Source of the DNA: Planctomycetota bacterium
Lineage (GTDB): Bacteria; Planctomycetota; Phycisphaerae; WQYP01
Reading direction: 5' to 3'
Assembly (NCBI GenBank): GCA_021798635.1
Contig: JAJZGH010000245.1
Coordinates: 1 to 7,033, forward strand
DNA: 7,033 nucleotides
Below the pieces are notes generated by a model. The model searched no databases. It was not told the DNA's origin and saw only the letters and a list, made by a program, of their open reading frames with translations. Both the position numbers and the translations under genes were made by a program. Positions 1 to 6,238 of the stretch are shown piece by piece; within the stretch, counting starts at the first letter, position 1; every line of letters starts with the position of its first letter.

Positions 1-539
1 CGAATTCAGTTCGTCCCGTACCCAGTGGCATAAGCATAACAAATTCCCTGCGCAAAACGGAACGCGCTTTCACAGAACCAATCAACCTGAAACATGTCAT
101 ACCCGGTACGATGCGTTTGGGAACGCCATCGGCTTCGACGCCGGCACAGCGTTAACAACCTATCTCTACAGTTCCATGCCCTTGGACGCGGCCAGCGGGA
201 ATTATTACGATCATGCAAGACTCTACAACTCCGGCAGCGGCGAGTTCACCCAATCCGATTACGGCTACACCGGTTCGCTTGCCAATCCGATGACCGGTCT
301 GCCCTACATGTATGGCGGCGGCGATCCGATCAACTTGCTGGATTTGAATGGGCATGAATGGACGGTCGAAGACGTCATGGTGGCGACCATCGAAATGTCC
401 CGCGTCGCCGCCTTCTACGCGACCAATCCCGTGGCCGTGCTCGCCCAGGCAGGGAATCTGGCCCTCTGGGTCGAGGCCAACCAGCTTCTGCTTGCATCGA
501 GCGCGATGTTAGGCGGGCTGCTGGCCGAGTCGGCGGGTG

Positions 540-569
540 ATGGGGCGCAGTTTATGGGGCGCAGTTTAT
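540..569. repeat. 14-bp tandem duplication causing a frameshift in RHS1
   Basis: The unit TGGGGCGCAGTTTA occurs twice back to back (541-554 and 555-568), and the period-14 run covers 540-569. Fourteen is not a multiple of three, so the insertion moves translation from the RHS frame into one that reads MGRSLSLTQRR and stops at 679. The correct toxin frame resumes if one copy is ignored. The two copies are identical, so the duplication looks recent; slipped-strand mispairing is the likely origin. Confidence 0.93.
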
Positions 570-1025
570 CATTGACGCAACGACGGGCTTGCTTAATAAT
601 CCGCAATCTTACACGGGCATTAACGGTGGTGCGCTTGTGGAAGCGGCGGGAGGCGCGAACGCAACGCAGTACCAGGTGATCGACCGCGTCGACGCGCTAC
701 CCAACGGTATGAAAAGTGTGATATCGTTCGGATCATCGGCCACGACCAATGCAGAGAGGCTCGCGGGGAGAATAGGCGAAAAGGTGGAGCGACTAGATTC
801 CAAGACGTCTATCCAAGTTCGCCCGGGCTTCGGAAGCCTGGGTGAACCCATTCCGGTTGGCGAGATAGGGTCGCGGTCCGTCGTCTTTGGCATTCCGGAG
901 AACAACCTAAGCATTCTGCAGAATCCCGCGTTCCGTAGCGAATTGGAGCAGATCCGTGCCGAGGCGCAAAACGTCGAGGTAATCGTTGTTCCCGTTCGGA
1001 ACTGGATTGTTGCCGGTGAGGCGAC

Positions 1026-1031
1026 AGGAGG
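1026..1031 (+). promoter_or_regulatory. Strong Shine-Dalgarno for immunity gene 1
   Basis: AGGAGG lies inside the last codons of the toxin frame, 10 bases before the ATG at 1042. It fixes the start of the downstream gene and suggests translational coupling to the end of the RHS-toxin message. Confidence 0.8.
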
Positions 1032-1041
1032 CGAGTAAACC

Positions 1042-2004
1042 ATGGCAAAGGCTTTCTGCGAAATTTACCTTGACGTCGACGCCGACAGGTTTTACATCTT
1101 AAGCTACGCTCTTGGCGGTGGTGGGGGCTACGGGCCAATCTGGCCGCCGGCGGAGTTAGCTCGGGCGGAGTTTTCGCGCGTCGGAAAACCAATGATTATT
1201 AGAGAAATAGCGGCTGCACTCACTAGGGCCCCGACCAGCCCCTCCCCCGATTTTTCATCTCTTCAGCAGATGAAAATGTTGGAAGTGATGGAAGGCCGCG
1301 AGGCTGGCCAGCTTGAAATCAAGCGTTGTGATCAGGTTCTTGTTTCAGAGGAGGTGTTCCACAGCACCACAGAATCAAAGCTGGTCGCGGTTGATCCGGC
1401 GGTGAGTAATGAGGATTTCGCCAAAATTGTGGAGAACACGTTTGCCCGCTGTGTCTGCCACACATCGAGGGACATCGAACTCGCGAGATCACCTTTCATC
1501 AACATATACCTGGAAGCTACGGGGACAAGGTTCTATCTTTTGCGCTGGGTGCGGTCGGGTAATCATGGAACGAACGGCGAACAGATGATTGCCCCCGCCA
1601 ACAGCCACATCGTTCCGTGGGGTAGCCCGATTGCGGTGTCGCGGGACGAAATGCGCCTGGGCGGAAGGGACTTGGTCCTTGGCGAACTGGCGGCGTTTCC
1701 CTCCTGGCGGCCGGATCAAAACCCCAACCCCGACCCGGACGCCAGAATCCTGAGGAAACTCGGCCTTTTGATGATGAACCGGGTAAGCGTTGTACAGGTG
1801 GACGAGAGCGTGAAACTGCTCCGCTTGTACGGTGTTCCACCGGGTGTCAATCTGCTGGCCTACCACACGTTCAGGCGTTATCCATGGCACTATTGGCTTG
1901 ATAAAAGACACGTGTCGCTTCCCGATGGCGTTGGCAATGAAGAGTTTTTCATATCCCTTGAAAAGGCTTTTTCCATGTGCGTTGAAACGGACGAGGAACT
2001 ATGA
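1042..2004 (+). CDS. Putative immunity protein with two tandem homologous domains (320 aa)
   Basis: The gene starts 3 bases after the RHS1-toxin stop, with AGGAGG at 1026-1031 ahead of its ATG. Position and strand are those of an immunity gene that would neutralise the toxin domain of RHS1; this role is inferred from context. No signal peptide or membrane segment is visible, so it should be cytoplasmic. The protein contains itself twice. EIYLDVDADRFYIL (residues 7-20) aligns with NIYLEATGTRFYLL (about 154-167), and SNEDFAKIVENTFARCV in the first half aligns with GNEEFFISLEKAFSMCV at the C-terminus. The region between also aligns in outline: PMIIREIAAAL with DLVLGELAAF, each followed by a Pro/Asp-rich stretch. 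Each domain is about 145-165 residues. The family is not recognised. It is apparently intact although its cognate toxin is frameshifted. The TGA stop overlaps an ATG (ATGA at 2001-2004). Confidence 0.82.
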   Translation: MAKAFCEIYLDVDADRFYILSYALGGGGGYGPIWPPAELARAEFSRVGKPMIIREIAAALTRAPTSPSPDFSSLQQMKMLEVMEGREAGQLEIKRCDQVLVSEEVFHSTTESKLVAVDPAVSNEDFAKIVENTFARCVCHTSRDIELARSPFINIYLEATGTRFYLLRWVRSGNHGTNGEQMIAPANSHIVPWGSPIAVSRDEMRLGGRDLVLGELAAFPSWRPDQNPNPDPDARILRKLGLLMMNRVSVVQVDESVKLLRLYGVPPGVNLLAYHTFRRYPWHYWLDKRHVSLPDGVGNEEFFISLEKAFSMCVETDEEL

Positions 2005-2072
2005 ATGGAACTGCTGCCGTAGCGGCCCAGGTAATTGTGAAGGAACCGATTACAATGATCACGGAGCACTGA
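2001..2072 (+). CDS. Possible 23-aa ORF overlapping the immunity gene 1 stop
   Basis: An ATG overlaps the TGA of the preceding gene as ATGA and opens a 23-codon frame containing AVAAQVIVK. The same peptide pattern, (A/G)-V-x-A-Q-x-I-V-K, appears in the matching frame of the two longer repeat copies at 2102 and 5157. It has no ribosome site of its own and would depend on re-initiation. It may be only the coding shadow of a DNA repeat. Confidence 0.15.
   Translation: MNGTAAVAAQVIVKEPITMITEH
2024..2043. repeat. Short diverged copy of the module-flanking repeat
   Basis: GGCCCAGGTAATTGTGAAGG matches the core of the two longer repeats in 18 of 20 positions; the differing bases are GT here and CG in the others. 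Similarity fades just downstream. It lies 20 bases after the stop of immunity gene 1 and 89 bases ahead of the next copy. Confidence 0.55.
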
Positions 2073-2105
2073 TCGCTAATCAAAATACTCAGGACGAACG
2101 CATGG

Positions 2106-2226
2106 CTGTAAAGGCCCAGCGAATTGTGAAGGTGCTAATATTCATGACAACGGGTGATTGCACGGTTGTCCACCGGTGAAATGCTATGTAATTATGTCAA
2201 TAGGTGGAAAAAGTTCGGCATCTTTC
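2106..2226. repeat. Module-flanking direct repeat, copy A
   Basis: Positions 2111-2147 are identical over 37 bases to 5256-5292. Weaker similarity, estimated by eye at about three quarters identity with small gaps, continues to about 2226. The copy lies downstream of immunity gene 1 and upstream of module 2. With copy B it brackets the whole RHS2-immunity 2 unit in the same orientation. It contains a 25-residue frame (2102-2179, MAVKAQRIVKVLIFM...) that is unlikely to be a gene on its own. Confidence 0.85.
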
Positions 2227-2246
2227 GCATTGGCACGCATTGGCAC
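2226..2246. repeat. 10-bp tandem repeat (two copies)
   Basis: The unit CGCATTGGCA occurs twice in succession, followed by the first base of a third copy. It lies at the right edge of repeat copy A and just before the -35 box of the module 2 promoter. Confidence 0.85.
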
Positions 2247-2250
2247 TTAT

Positions 2251-2278
2251 TTGCCATCAATGTGGCCAGGGGTATAAT
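2251..2278 (+). promoter_or_regulatory. Sigma70-like promoter upstream of RHS2
   Basis: TTGCCA (2251-2256, five of six to the -35 consensus) and a perfect TATAAT (2273-2278) are separated by 16 bases. Transcription would start near 2285, just before the open frame of RHS2 at 2293. It is the best promoter match noticed in the window and would drive the RHS2 tip and the membrane protein after it. The match is visible in the sequence; activity is inferred. Confidence 0.55.
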
Positions 2279-2292
2279 CCACCTCGAACTAC

Positions 2293-3753
2293 GTGGAAGG
2301 GAATGCATACTTGGTCGCAACGAACGAAATGCTTCCGGAAAAGAATCAAATCGGCCAACGCCAGCGCGGAACCTCCATCCCCTCTGCCGCCTCTGTGGTT
2401 AATTTCAATAATCAAAGATCACGGATCGACGATCAGAAATTCGGATTCTCCGACGATTTGTTCATTGATCATTGCTTATTGTTATTTGAGCGCCGCGCCG
2501 ACGCCGGCAATCGCATTGAGGTCACGACCGTTACGGGGACCAATTCACCGGTGACCACTTACTTTCTTGTGGATACGCAGACGCAGACAAGCTATTCTCA
2601 GGTGATTGAGCAAAGCACCACGCCGGGCACGCCGACGGTGAGTTACGTTTGGGGCCTGAATCTGATCGCCCAGAACAATGCGGTCGGGACAACGAATGCG
2701 GGAACCTATTACTTCATCGTCGATGGCCACGGCAGCACGGTGGCGTTGACGGATGCCAATGGTAACGTCGTGCAAACCTTCCATTACGATGGTTTCGGTA
2801 ATGCGCTGGGCTTTACGCCGAGCACGGCGATCACGCAATATTTGTATACTCAACAGTATCACGATTTAGTCAATAACACATATTACGATTGGGCTCGGAA
2901 TTACGATCCGGCAACCGGATTATTCGACCAGGCCGATTATGGCTACAGCGGCTCGCTTGCCAATCCCATGACTGATCTGCCGTACGCCTTCACTGGCGGG
3001 GATCCGATCAACATGAGTGATTTGAATGGGCATGGCTTTAGCATCCCCGATGTGCTTGCAAGCATTTCCATAATGACCGCGATAGTCGGCATCGCACCAG
3101 TCGCGGGCGCAGGCCTTTATTCCTTGAAGGCCGGTCTGCCCGACGCCTTGGCCTTCGGCGGCTTCTTTGAGGCCGATTTAAGCGGCCTGCCTGGCGGCGC
3201 GGTCATGAGTCGCGCCCTTGTCGGGGCTGAAATATCCCTGTTCCCCCGTGCCGGGGAGGCGCAGGTAAGCCTCTTCGGTCCCCTCGAGCTCGAACTCAAC
3301 GGACACCCGAATGCCAATACGGTCCTTCAGTGGTTGAGCGGCAGAAGGTCGCCGATTGGTTTTGAGGCAGGTGCGTTTCAGGCATGGTATTGGGGAATGC
3401 CGAGGCCCTCGCCCGGTGGACTGGGGTTTGGCCTTGGGTTCTTAGGTTATGAGTTAGGCGCTGGCATATTGGCGGGGGCAGAAATTGGTCCGGGAGCGTC
3501 GCATGGCATGTTCGCAGGCTTCACTTTCACGCCGCCAAATCCCGGTGGGTTCGCGGCGGGTGGCGCGGAGTATAATTTTCCGGCTTTCCACATGTCCGAA
3601 ACCGCAATGATATCTGTCGCATCGGCTGGCGAGGGATTGTTCACATTTGGGCTTGGCGAAAAGTTCGCAGGGGCGTTGAACTTGGGGGGCTTAACAGCAG
3701 CGGTTGTTGACGGTGGTTTGGCGGGTGGCTGGGTCGGGTGGACATACGCCTAG
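2293..3753 (+). CDS. Orphan RHS core tip with Gly-rich hydrophobic C-terminal effector domain
   Basis: RHS similarity begins near 2491 (ADAGNRIEVTT) and runs through DGHGSTVALTDANGNVV, YDGFGNALGF, YYDWARNYDPATGLF and DYGYSGSLANPMTD to GGDPINMSDLNGH, ending at 3033. This is the last 180 or so residues of a core that is normally a thousand or more. The 240 residues after it form the variable domain. It has a linker like that of RHS1 (DVLASISIM...PVAGAG), then a long Gly/Ala/Phe-rich stretch (GLGFGLGFLGYELGAGILAG, near 3424-3483) and a hydrophobic end (GGLAGGWVGWTYA). I see no catalytic motif and no cysteine. A membrane-acting or pore-forming effector is possible but inferred. The frame opens at a GTG (2293) with the promoter just upstream; the next in-frame ATG is at 2329, and neither has a clear ribosome site. 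The first 66 residues are non-RHS flank, so the true start is uncertain. The downstream gene is the likely immunity partner. Confidence 0.72.
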   Translation: MEGNAYLVATNEMLPEKNQIGQRQRGTSIPSAASVVNFNNQRSRIDDQKFGFSDDLFIDHCLLLFERRADAGNRIEVTTVTGTNSPVTTYFLVDTQTQTSYSQVIEQSTTPGTPTVSYVWGLNLIAQNNAVGTTNAGTYYFIVDGHGSTVALTDANGNVVQTFHYDGFGNALGFTPSTAITQYLYTQQYHDLVNNTYYDWARNYDPATGLFDQADYGYSGSLANPMTDLPYAFTGGDPINMSDLNGHGFSIPDVLASISIMTAIVGIAPVAGAGLYSLKAGLPDALAFGGFFEADLSGLPGGAVMSRALVGAEISLFPRAGEAQVSLFGPLELELNGHPNANTVLQWLSGRRSPIGFEAGAFQAWYWGMPRPSPGGLGFGLGFLGYELGAGILAGAEIGPGASHGMFAGFTFTPPNPGGFAAGGAEYNFPAFHMSETAMISVASAGEGLFTFGLGEKFAGALNLGGLTAAVVDGGLAGGWVGWTYA

Positions 3754-3825
3754 GGCGGAAGAGCCTGCTCTGGTGCGCTTCCGGCCATCAGGTCGAGCAG
3801 GTCAGCTTTTCAACGGGATCGAAAT

Positions 3826-5160
3826 ATGGCGACACCACTGCTCCGCGATTATCTTCTTGAGGAGTTTGCGATCCGGCTCGAAAAATCCATCAGGAAAGTT
3901 TTGCCCGCCTTCGAGCGTTCCACGGCACCGGAATGGCAGGGTCGTCTGTGGCGGTGGGACGCGGGTAGCACGCTCAGCGTATTCATTCGAGCGAGCTGGT
4001 GGGCAGCGGAGGAGGGCTTCACCATAGAGCTTGCGTGGGATACTGGCGGGGCGTTCCCTCGAAAAACCATGCCGATTGCGAGCGTAACCCCCACCGGGCC
4101 GCAGCACCGATTTGCGCTTTCGGAGCTGTGGTCGCCCGGCCACCCGGAGCAGGGTTGGTCTTTTTTACCTTCCGGCGTGGACGGTTCCCGGCACCGGCCA
4201 CGCTGGATGTTTGACAACCGCCGTGGCATGGAACGTGAGTTCGATCTGTTCGACGCGGGGCTGCGAAGCGCGGAAGCTGTTGTCGCGGACGCGACCAGCA
4301 GATTAATTCAGTACGGTATTCCATTTCTGCGTGAGGTTGCTGTCGCACACAGAATAAGTGAAGATGAGGTTGACCGATCGCTGCCGCTGCCCGACGCCGA
4401 GGCGCTACGGCGAGCTGCTCAAGGTGAGGATAGTTTACCGTCACGCACGTTGGCCCCCTTACACGATGGGATACCACGAGATGTGTCGGATACTGCGATT
4501 GCGGGTTCTCCTGCGACTAGACGAGCCTTAAGGCACTGCTCGTCAGTTTTCCACCGCGAACTTCCGAGGTTTTGGAATTCCAAATCGGAGTTCAAACTGG
4601 CCGAGGTTGCGTTTACACTTTTTATGGCGGCACTCTTGCTCGCATTTTTCCTCGCCCCCCCTTTGCGGTGGCCCATTGCCGGCGTTGGCGCTCAGTTCTA
4701 CCGCTGGTCTATCGCCGGAGTCTGGCTGGCCCTAATAGTGAGCGGCGCTATGAATTCCAAGACACGCTACACGCGACGTTTGAAGAATTTATCCAAGCGG
4801 AATATTGCGGACGGAGAGTTTCTTGAGTGTCTGCAACGATTACATCCATCGCTTGCCGCAGATCGGGAGATAACACTGGCGGTACGCCGCGCCTACGCGC
4901 GATCGCTGGATTTACCGGCGGAGGCCATCGGGGTGGAAAATTCGCGTCCATGTTTCCACACATTTGACTCGCCCCCAATGCTGCACGAATTTGCGATATA
5001 CCTCTCTGAGGCACTGCCTTCCAAACCCGATCCGTTTATCTTTGGGAATTTGTTGGCGCGTCACAAGCGGAGGGTAGGGATTCTCGATTTTATAGAGGCG
5101 ACGGAGGCGGCGATGCAGGGCATTGACAGGGTCGAACCTCGCGGGAGGGCCAGCAAATGA
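3826..5160 (+). CDS. Putative membrane-anchored immunity protein (444 aa)
   Basis: This gene follows RHS2 by 72 bases on the same strand, the place of an immunity gene. The start is the ATG at 3826; the ribosome site is poor (only a GGGA nearby). The N-terminal 250 residues look soluble and Trp-rich (WQGRLWRWDAGSTLSVFIRASWW cut at residues 37-59; a helix near RSAEAVVADATSRLIQYGIPF). Two hydrophobic segments follow, about 259-279 (FTLFMAALLLAFFLAP) and about 292-308 (WSIAGVWLALIVSGAM). The C-terminal 135 residues are again soluble (AVRRAYARSLDLPAEAIG, then DSPPMLHEFAIYLSEAL). I do not recognise a family. An inner-membrane anchor would suit protection against a membrane-acting toxin, consistent with the hydrophobic RHS2 tail, but that is inference. 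The ORF is complete and its TGA overlaps an ATG (ATGA, 5157-5160). Confidence 0.8.
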   Translation: MATPLLRDYLLEEFAIRLEKSIRKVLPAFERSTAPEWQGRLWRWDAGSTLSVFIRASWWAAEEGFTIELAWDTGGAFPRKTMPIASVTPTGPQHRFALSELWSPGHPEQGWSFLPSGVDGSRHRPRWMFDNRRGMEREFDLFDAGLRSAEAVVADATSRLIQYGIPFLREVAVAHRISEDEVDRSLPLPDAEALRRAAQGEDSLPSRTLAPLHDGIPRDVSDTAIAGSPATRRALRHCSSVFHRELPRFWNSKSEFKLAEVAFTLFMAALLLAFFLAPPLRWPIAGVGAQFYRWSIAGVWLALIVSGAMNSKTRYTRRLKNLSKRNIADGEFLECLQRLHPSLAADREITLAVRRAYARSLDLPAEAIGVENSRPCFHTFDSPPMLHEFAIYLSEALPSKPDPFIFGNLLARHKRRVGILDFIEATEAAMQGIDRVEPRGRASK

Positions 5161-5387
5161 TTTGCATGAGTAGTGCGCTGAATTATACCGACGGCCACCA
5201 ATTTGATTTTAATTCCAACCACACAGCCAGCACGCAATACAACGCCATCGGCGTGAAGGCCCAGCGAATTGTGAAGGTGCTAATATTCATGATAATGGAT
5301 GATTGCGCGATTGTCCAGTCGGACGATGATATGGAATTATGGCGATATGTGGAACAATTTCGGTGCCTTACGCCCGCCGGTGGGTGA
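5157..5387 (+). CDS. Small hypothetical ORF overlapping the immunity gene 2 stop (76 aa)
   Basis: The ATG overlaps the preceding stop as ATGA, an arrangement that permits re-initiation. The product is 76 residues and unlike anything I recognise. Its middle (GVKAQRIVKVLIFM) is encoded by repeat copy B, and the tail is acidic (DDDMELWRYVEQF). Copy A encodes the same peptide but stops after 25 residues, so the frame is not conserved as a protein across copies. A real gene is possible; a chance frame through repeat DNA is at least as likely. Confidence 0.22.
   Translation: MICMSSALNYTDGHQFDFNSNHTASTQYNAIGVKAQRIVKVLIFMIMDDCAIVQSDDDMELWRYVEQFRCLTPAGG
5251..5371. repeat. Module-flanking direct repeat, copy B
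   Basis: It is identical to copy A over 5256-5292 and similar by eye to about 5371, in the same orientation 3145 bases away. It begins about 90 bases after the stop of the putative immunity gene 2, so each of the two immunity genes is followed by a copy. I see no inverted ends or tRNA-like structure that would make it an insertion-sequence end. Confidence 0.85.
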
Positions 5388-5464
5388 GAAATTCCCGCCC
5401 TGCGCGCACCGGAGGCGCGGATGGGGGATTTCCATCTTTTCGCCCTACATTTTGCCGCCGCCGT
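5388..5464. other. Short non-coding spacer beyond the transposase remnant
   Basis: This GC-rich stretch separates repeat copy B from the 3' end of the transposase remnant. It would contain the outer end of the former insertion sequence, but no terminal inverted repeat can be identified because the other end is missing. Confidence 0.4.
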
Positions 5465-5752
5465 TCAAGCCGCTTTGCGGACCTGGATATCAACGATCGG
5501 CAGTCGCGGATCACCGCGATAATGTCGTCGTGCGATTTGGATATGAATGTTCGGACCGTCTCTGGTGTTCCGGCGCGCCGGAATAAACTCCTCGGTGGTT
5601 GCGGGCAGGACTTTTCCTGTGAACGATTCCTCAGGCGGCCGGGTGCCAAGCGAGCTATGCGGCCGGAACGTGTTGTACCAATTCATGAAGTTGTCCAAGC
5701 GTCGCTGGATGTGGCGGGGCATAGCTGCGATTGTTTCTATTCGGCGCGCTCA
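5465..5752 (-). pseudogene. C-terminal remnant of an integrase-core (rve) transposase
   Basis: Read on the minus strand, the frame has the hallmark end of DDE integrase-type transposases: FMNWYNTFRPHSSLGTRPPEE, with the W-Y-N-x-x-R-P-H-x-x-L-G core and a P-x-E after it. It finishes with the basic tail RLPIVDIQVRKAA, typical of a transposase group common in environmental bacteria. Only about 85-95 residues remain of roughly 300-400. The frame is blocked by a stop at 5750-5752, so the helix-turn-helix and most of the catalytic core, including the DDE residues, are gone. Its upstream edge overlaps the 3' end of the PIN toxin gene. It cannot be active by itself and marks an old insertion next to the toxin-antitoxin pair. 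Confidence 0.82.
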
Positions 5753-6234
5753 ATTCCCAGCAGCCGCCCATAACATTTAACGAATTGATTGGGTTCGAGC
5801 ACCGCGATGTTGGCAAGACGCTGGCGGAACCTCCGGCCGGTAACGCTGCCGTCGTGCGGAAGGTCGAGGAGGTCACGATCTGTCGTGATGAGGTCGCTGG
5901 CCATTCCGGCAATCGCAAGCGTAATGAGCTTTTCATCCTTTCTGTCACGCGAAAAAATGAACCGGGTTCGGACGGTCTGTACACGCTCTCCAATATACAT
6001 CAGCCGATCGAGGGCCATTCTCACCCGGAGCGGGTCAAGTTCCGGGTACAAATCAACAAGACTTTGGTCGTGCAGGACAAAGCGGTACTCGGAAAGCAGT
6101 TCCCTGCTTAAGAGAACCAGAACGCGGCGATCCTCGCAGGCGCGTAGAATGCGGCCTGAATCGCAGCGCGGGTTAAGCAGCCCGCGCACGAGAATATTGG
6201 TGTCCAGAACGACACGCTGCGGTGAAAGAGGCAC
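5737..6234 (-). CDS. PIN-domain toxin of a type II toxin-antitoxin system (COG1569-like)
   Basis: A PIN-fold ribonuclease of about 165 residues that would cleave RNA when freed from its antitoxin. With the GTG at 6234 as residue 1, the acidic Mg-binding positions are visible: D11 in VVLDTNILVRGLL, E49 in LLSEY, D97/D100 in SRDRKDEKLITLAI and D119/D121 in LITTDRDLL. The C-terminal ILEP-like segment (AVLEPNQFVK) also fits COG1569. A longer frame reaches an ATG at 6291, but it would overlap the antitoxin by 53 bases. The GTG is preferred because a GGAG sits 7 bases before it, overlapping the end of the antitoxin gene, with only 4 bases between the antitoxin stop and the GTG. All catalytic residues are present, so it is probably functional. 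Confidence 0.87.
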   Translation of the reverse strand: MPLSPQRVVLDTNILVRGLLNPRCDSGRILRACEDRRVLVLLSRELLSEYRFVLHDQSLVDLYPELDPLRVRMALDRLMYIGERVQTVRTRFIFSRDRKDEKLITLAIAGMASDLITTDRDLLDLPHDGSVTGRRFRQRLANIAVLEPNQFVKCYGRLLGIERAE

Positions 6235-6238
6235 GCCG

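Larger units (their letters stand above)
89..1038 (+). pseudogene. Orphan RHS core tip with C-terminal toxin-like domain, split by a frameshift
   Basis: This is the end of an RHS/YD-repeat protein, the class that encloses and delivers a variable C-terminal toxin. RHS similarity starts near 89-110 (YDAFGNAIGFD) and runs through DYGYTGSLANPMTGLPY to GGDPINLLDLNGH, ending at 355. The core of RHS2 at 2775-3033 matches it closely in DNA and protein. A hydrophobic linker follows, with the pattern DV-x(6)-M found in both copies, then a variable domain. The reading frame changes at 540-569, where a 14-bp unit is duplicated. Removing one copy joins the frame ending GDGAQF to IIDATTGLLNNPQS and gives one continuous product to the TAA at 1038. 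The last 150 residues (containing FGIPENNLSILQNP and VIVVPVRNW) are not recognised as a known toxin family. No start codon with a ribosome site precedes the RHS part; the first in-frame ATG is at 176 and the frame is open to the window edge. It is probably a silent orphan module. Confidence 0.8.
2005..2490. other. Intergenic spacer between module 1 and module 2
   Basis: No convincing gene is seen here. The stretch holds a short repeat relic (2024-2043), the repeat element (2106-2226), a 10-bp tandem repeat (2226-2246) and a promoter (2251-2278). The last 90 bases before the RHS part (about 2400-2490) are AT-richer and carry several GATC sites. They end abruptly where RHS similarity begins at about 2491, which marks a recombination junction. 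The frame of RHS2 stays open across 2293-2490, but the residues there resemble nothing recognisable. Confidence 0.6.

Noticed and set aside
609..1043. 144-codon minus-strand frame opposite the toxin domain of RHS1
   Set aside because: Antisense shadow; the plus frame continues the RHS protein after correcting the 14-bp duplication.
3754..3790. Possible hairpin (GGCGGAAG ... CTTCCGG) after the RHS2 stop as a terminator
   Set aside because: The stem is only about six pairs with a long loop and no T-run follows; the downstream gene is likely cotranscribed.
4019..4477. 152-codon open frame on the minus strand within the 444-residue gene
   Set aside because: Arg/Pro/Ala-rich composition of an antisense shadow, with no recognisable motif; the plus-strand gene is complete and spans it.
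4861..5115. Resemblance of the C-terminal part of the 444-residue protein (AVRRAYARSLDLPAEAIG) to the start of an acyl carrier protein
   Set aside because: The expected D-S-L phosphopantetheine attachment motif is not at the right place; the likeness covers one helix only.
2024..5371. CRISPR-like array formed by the repeat copies
   Set aside because: Three copies with spacings of about 90 and 3145 bases and unequal lengths; no regular spacer structure.
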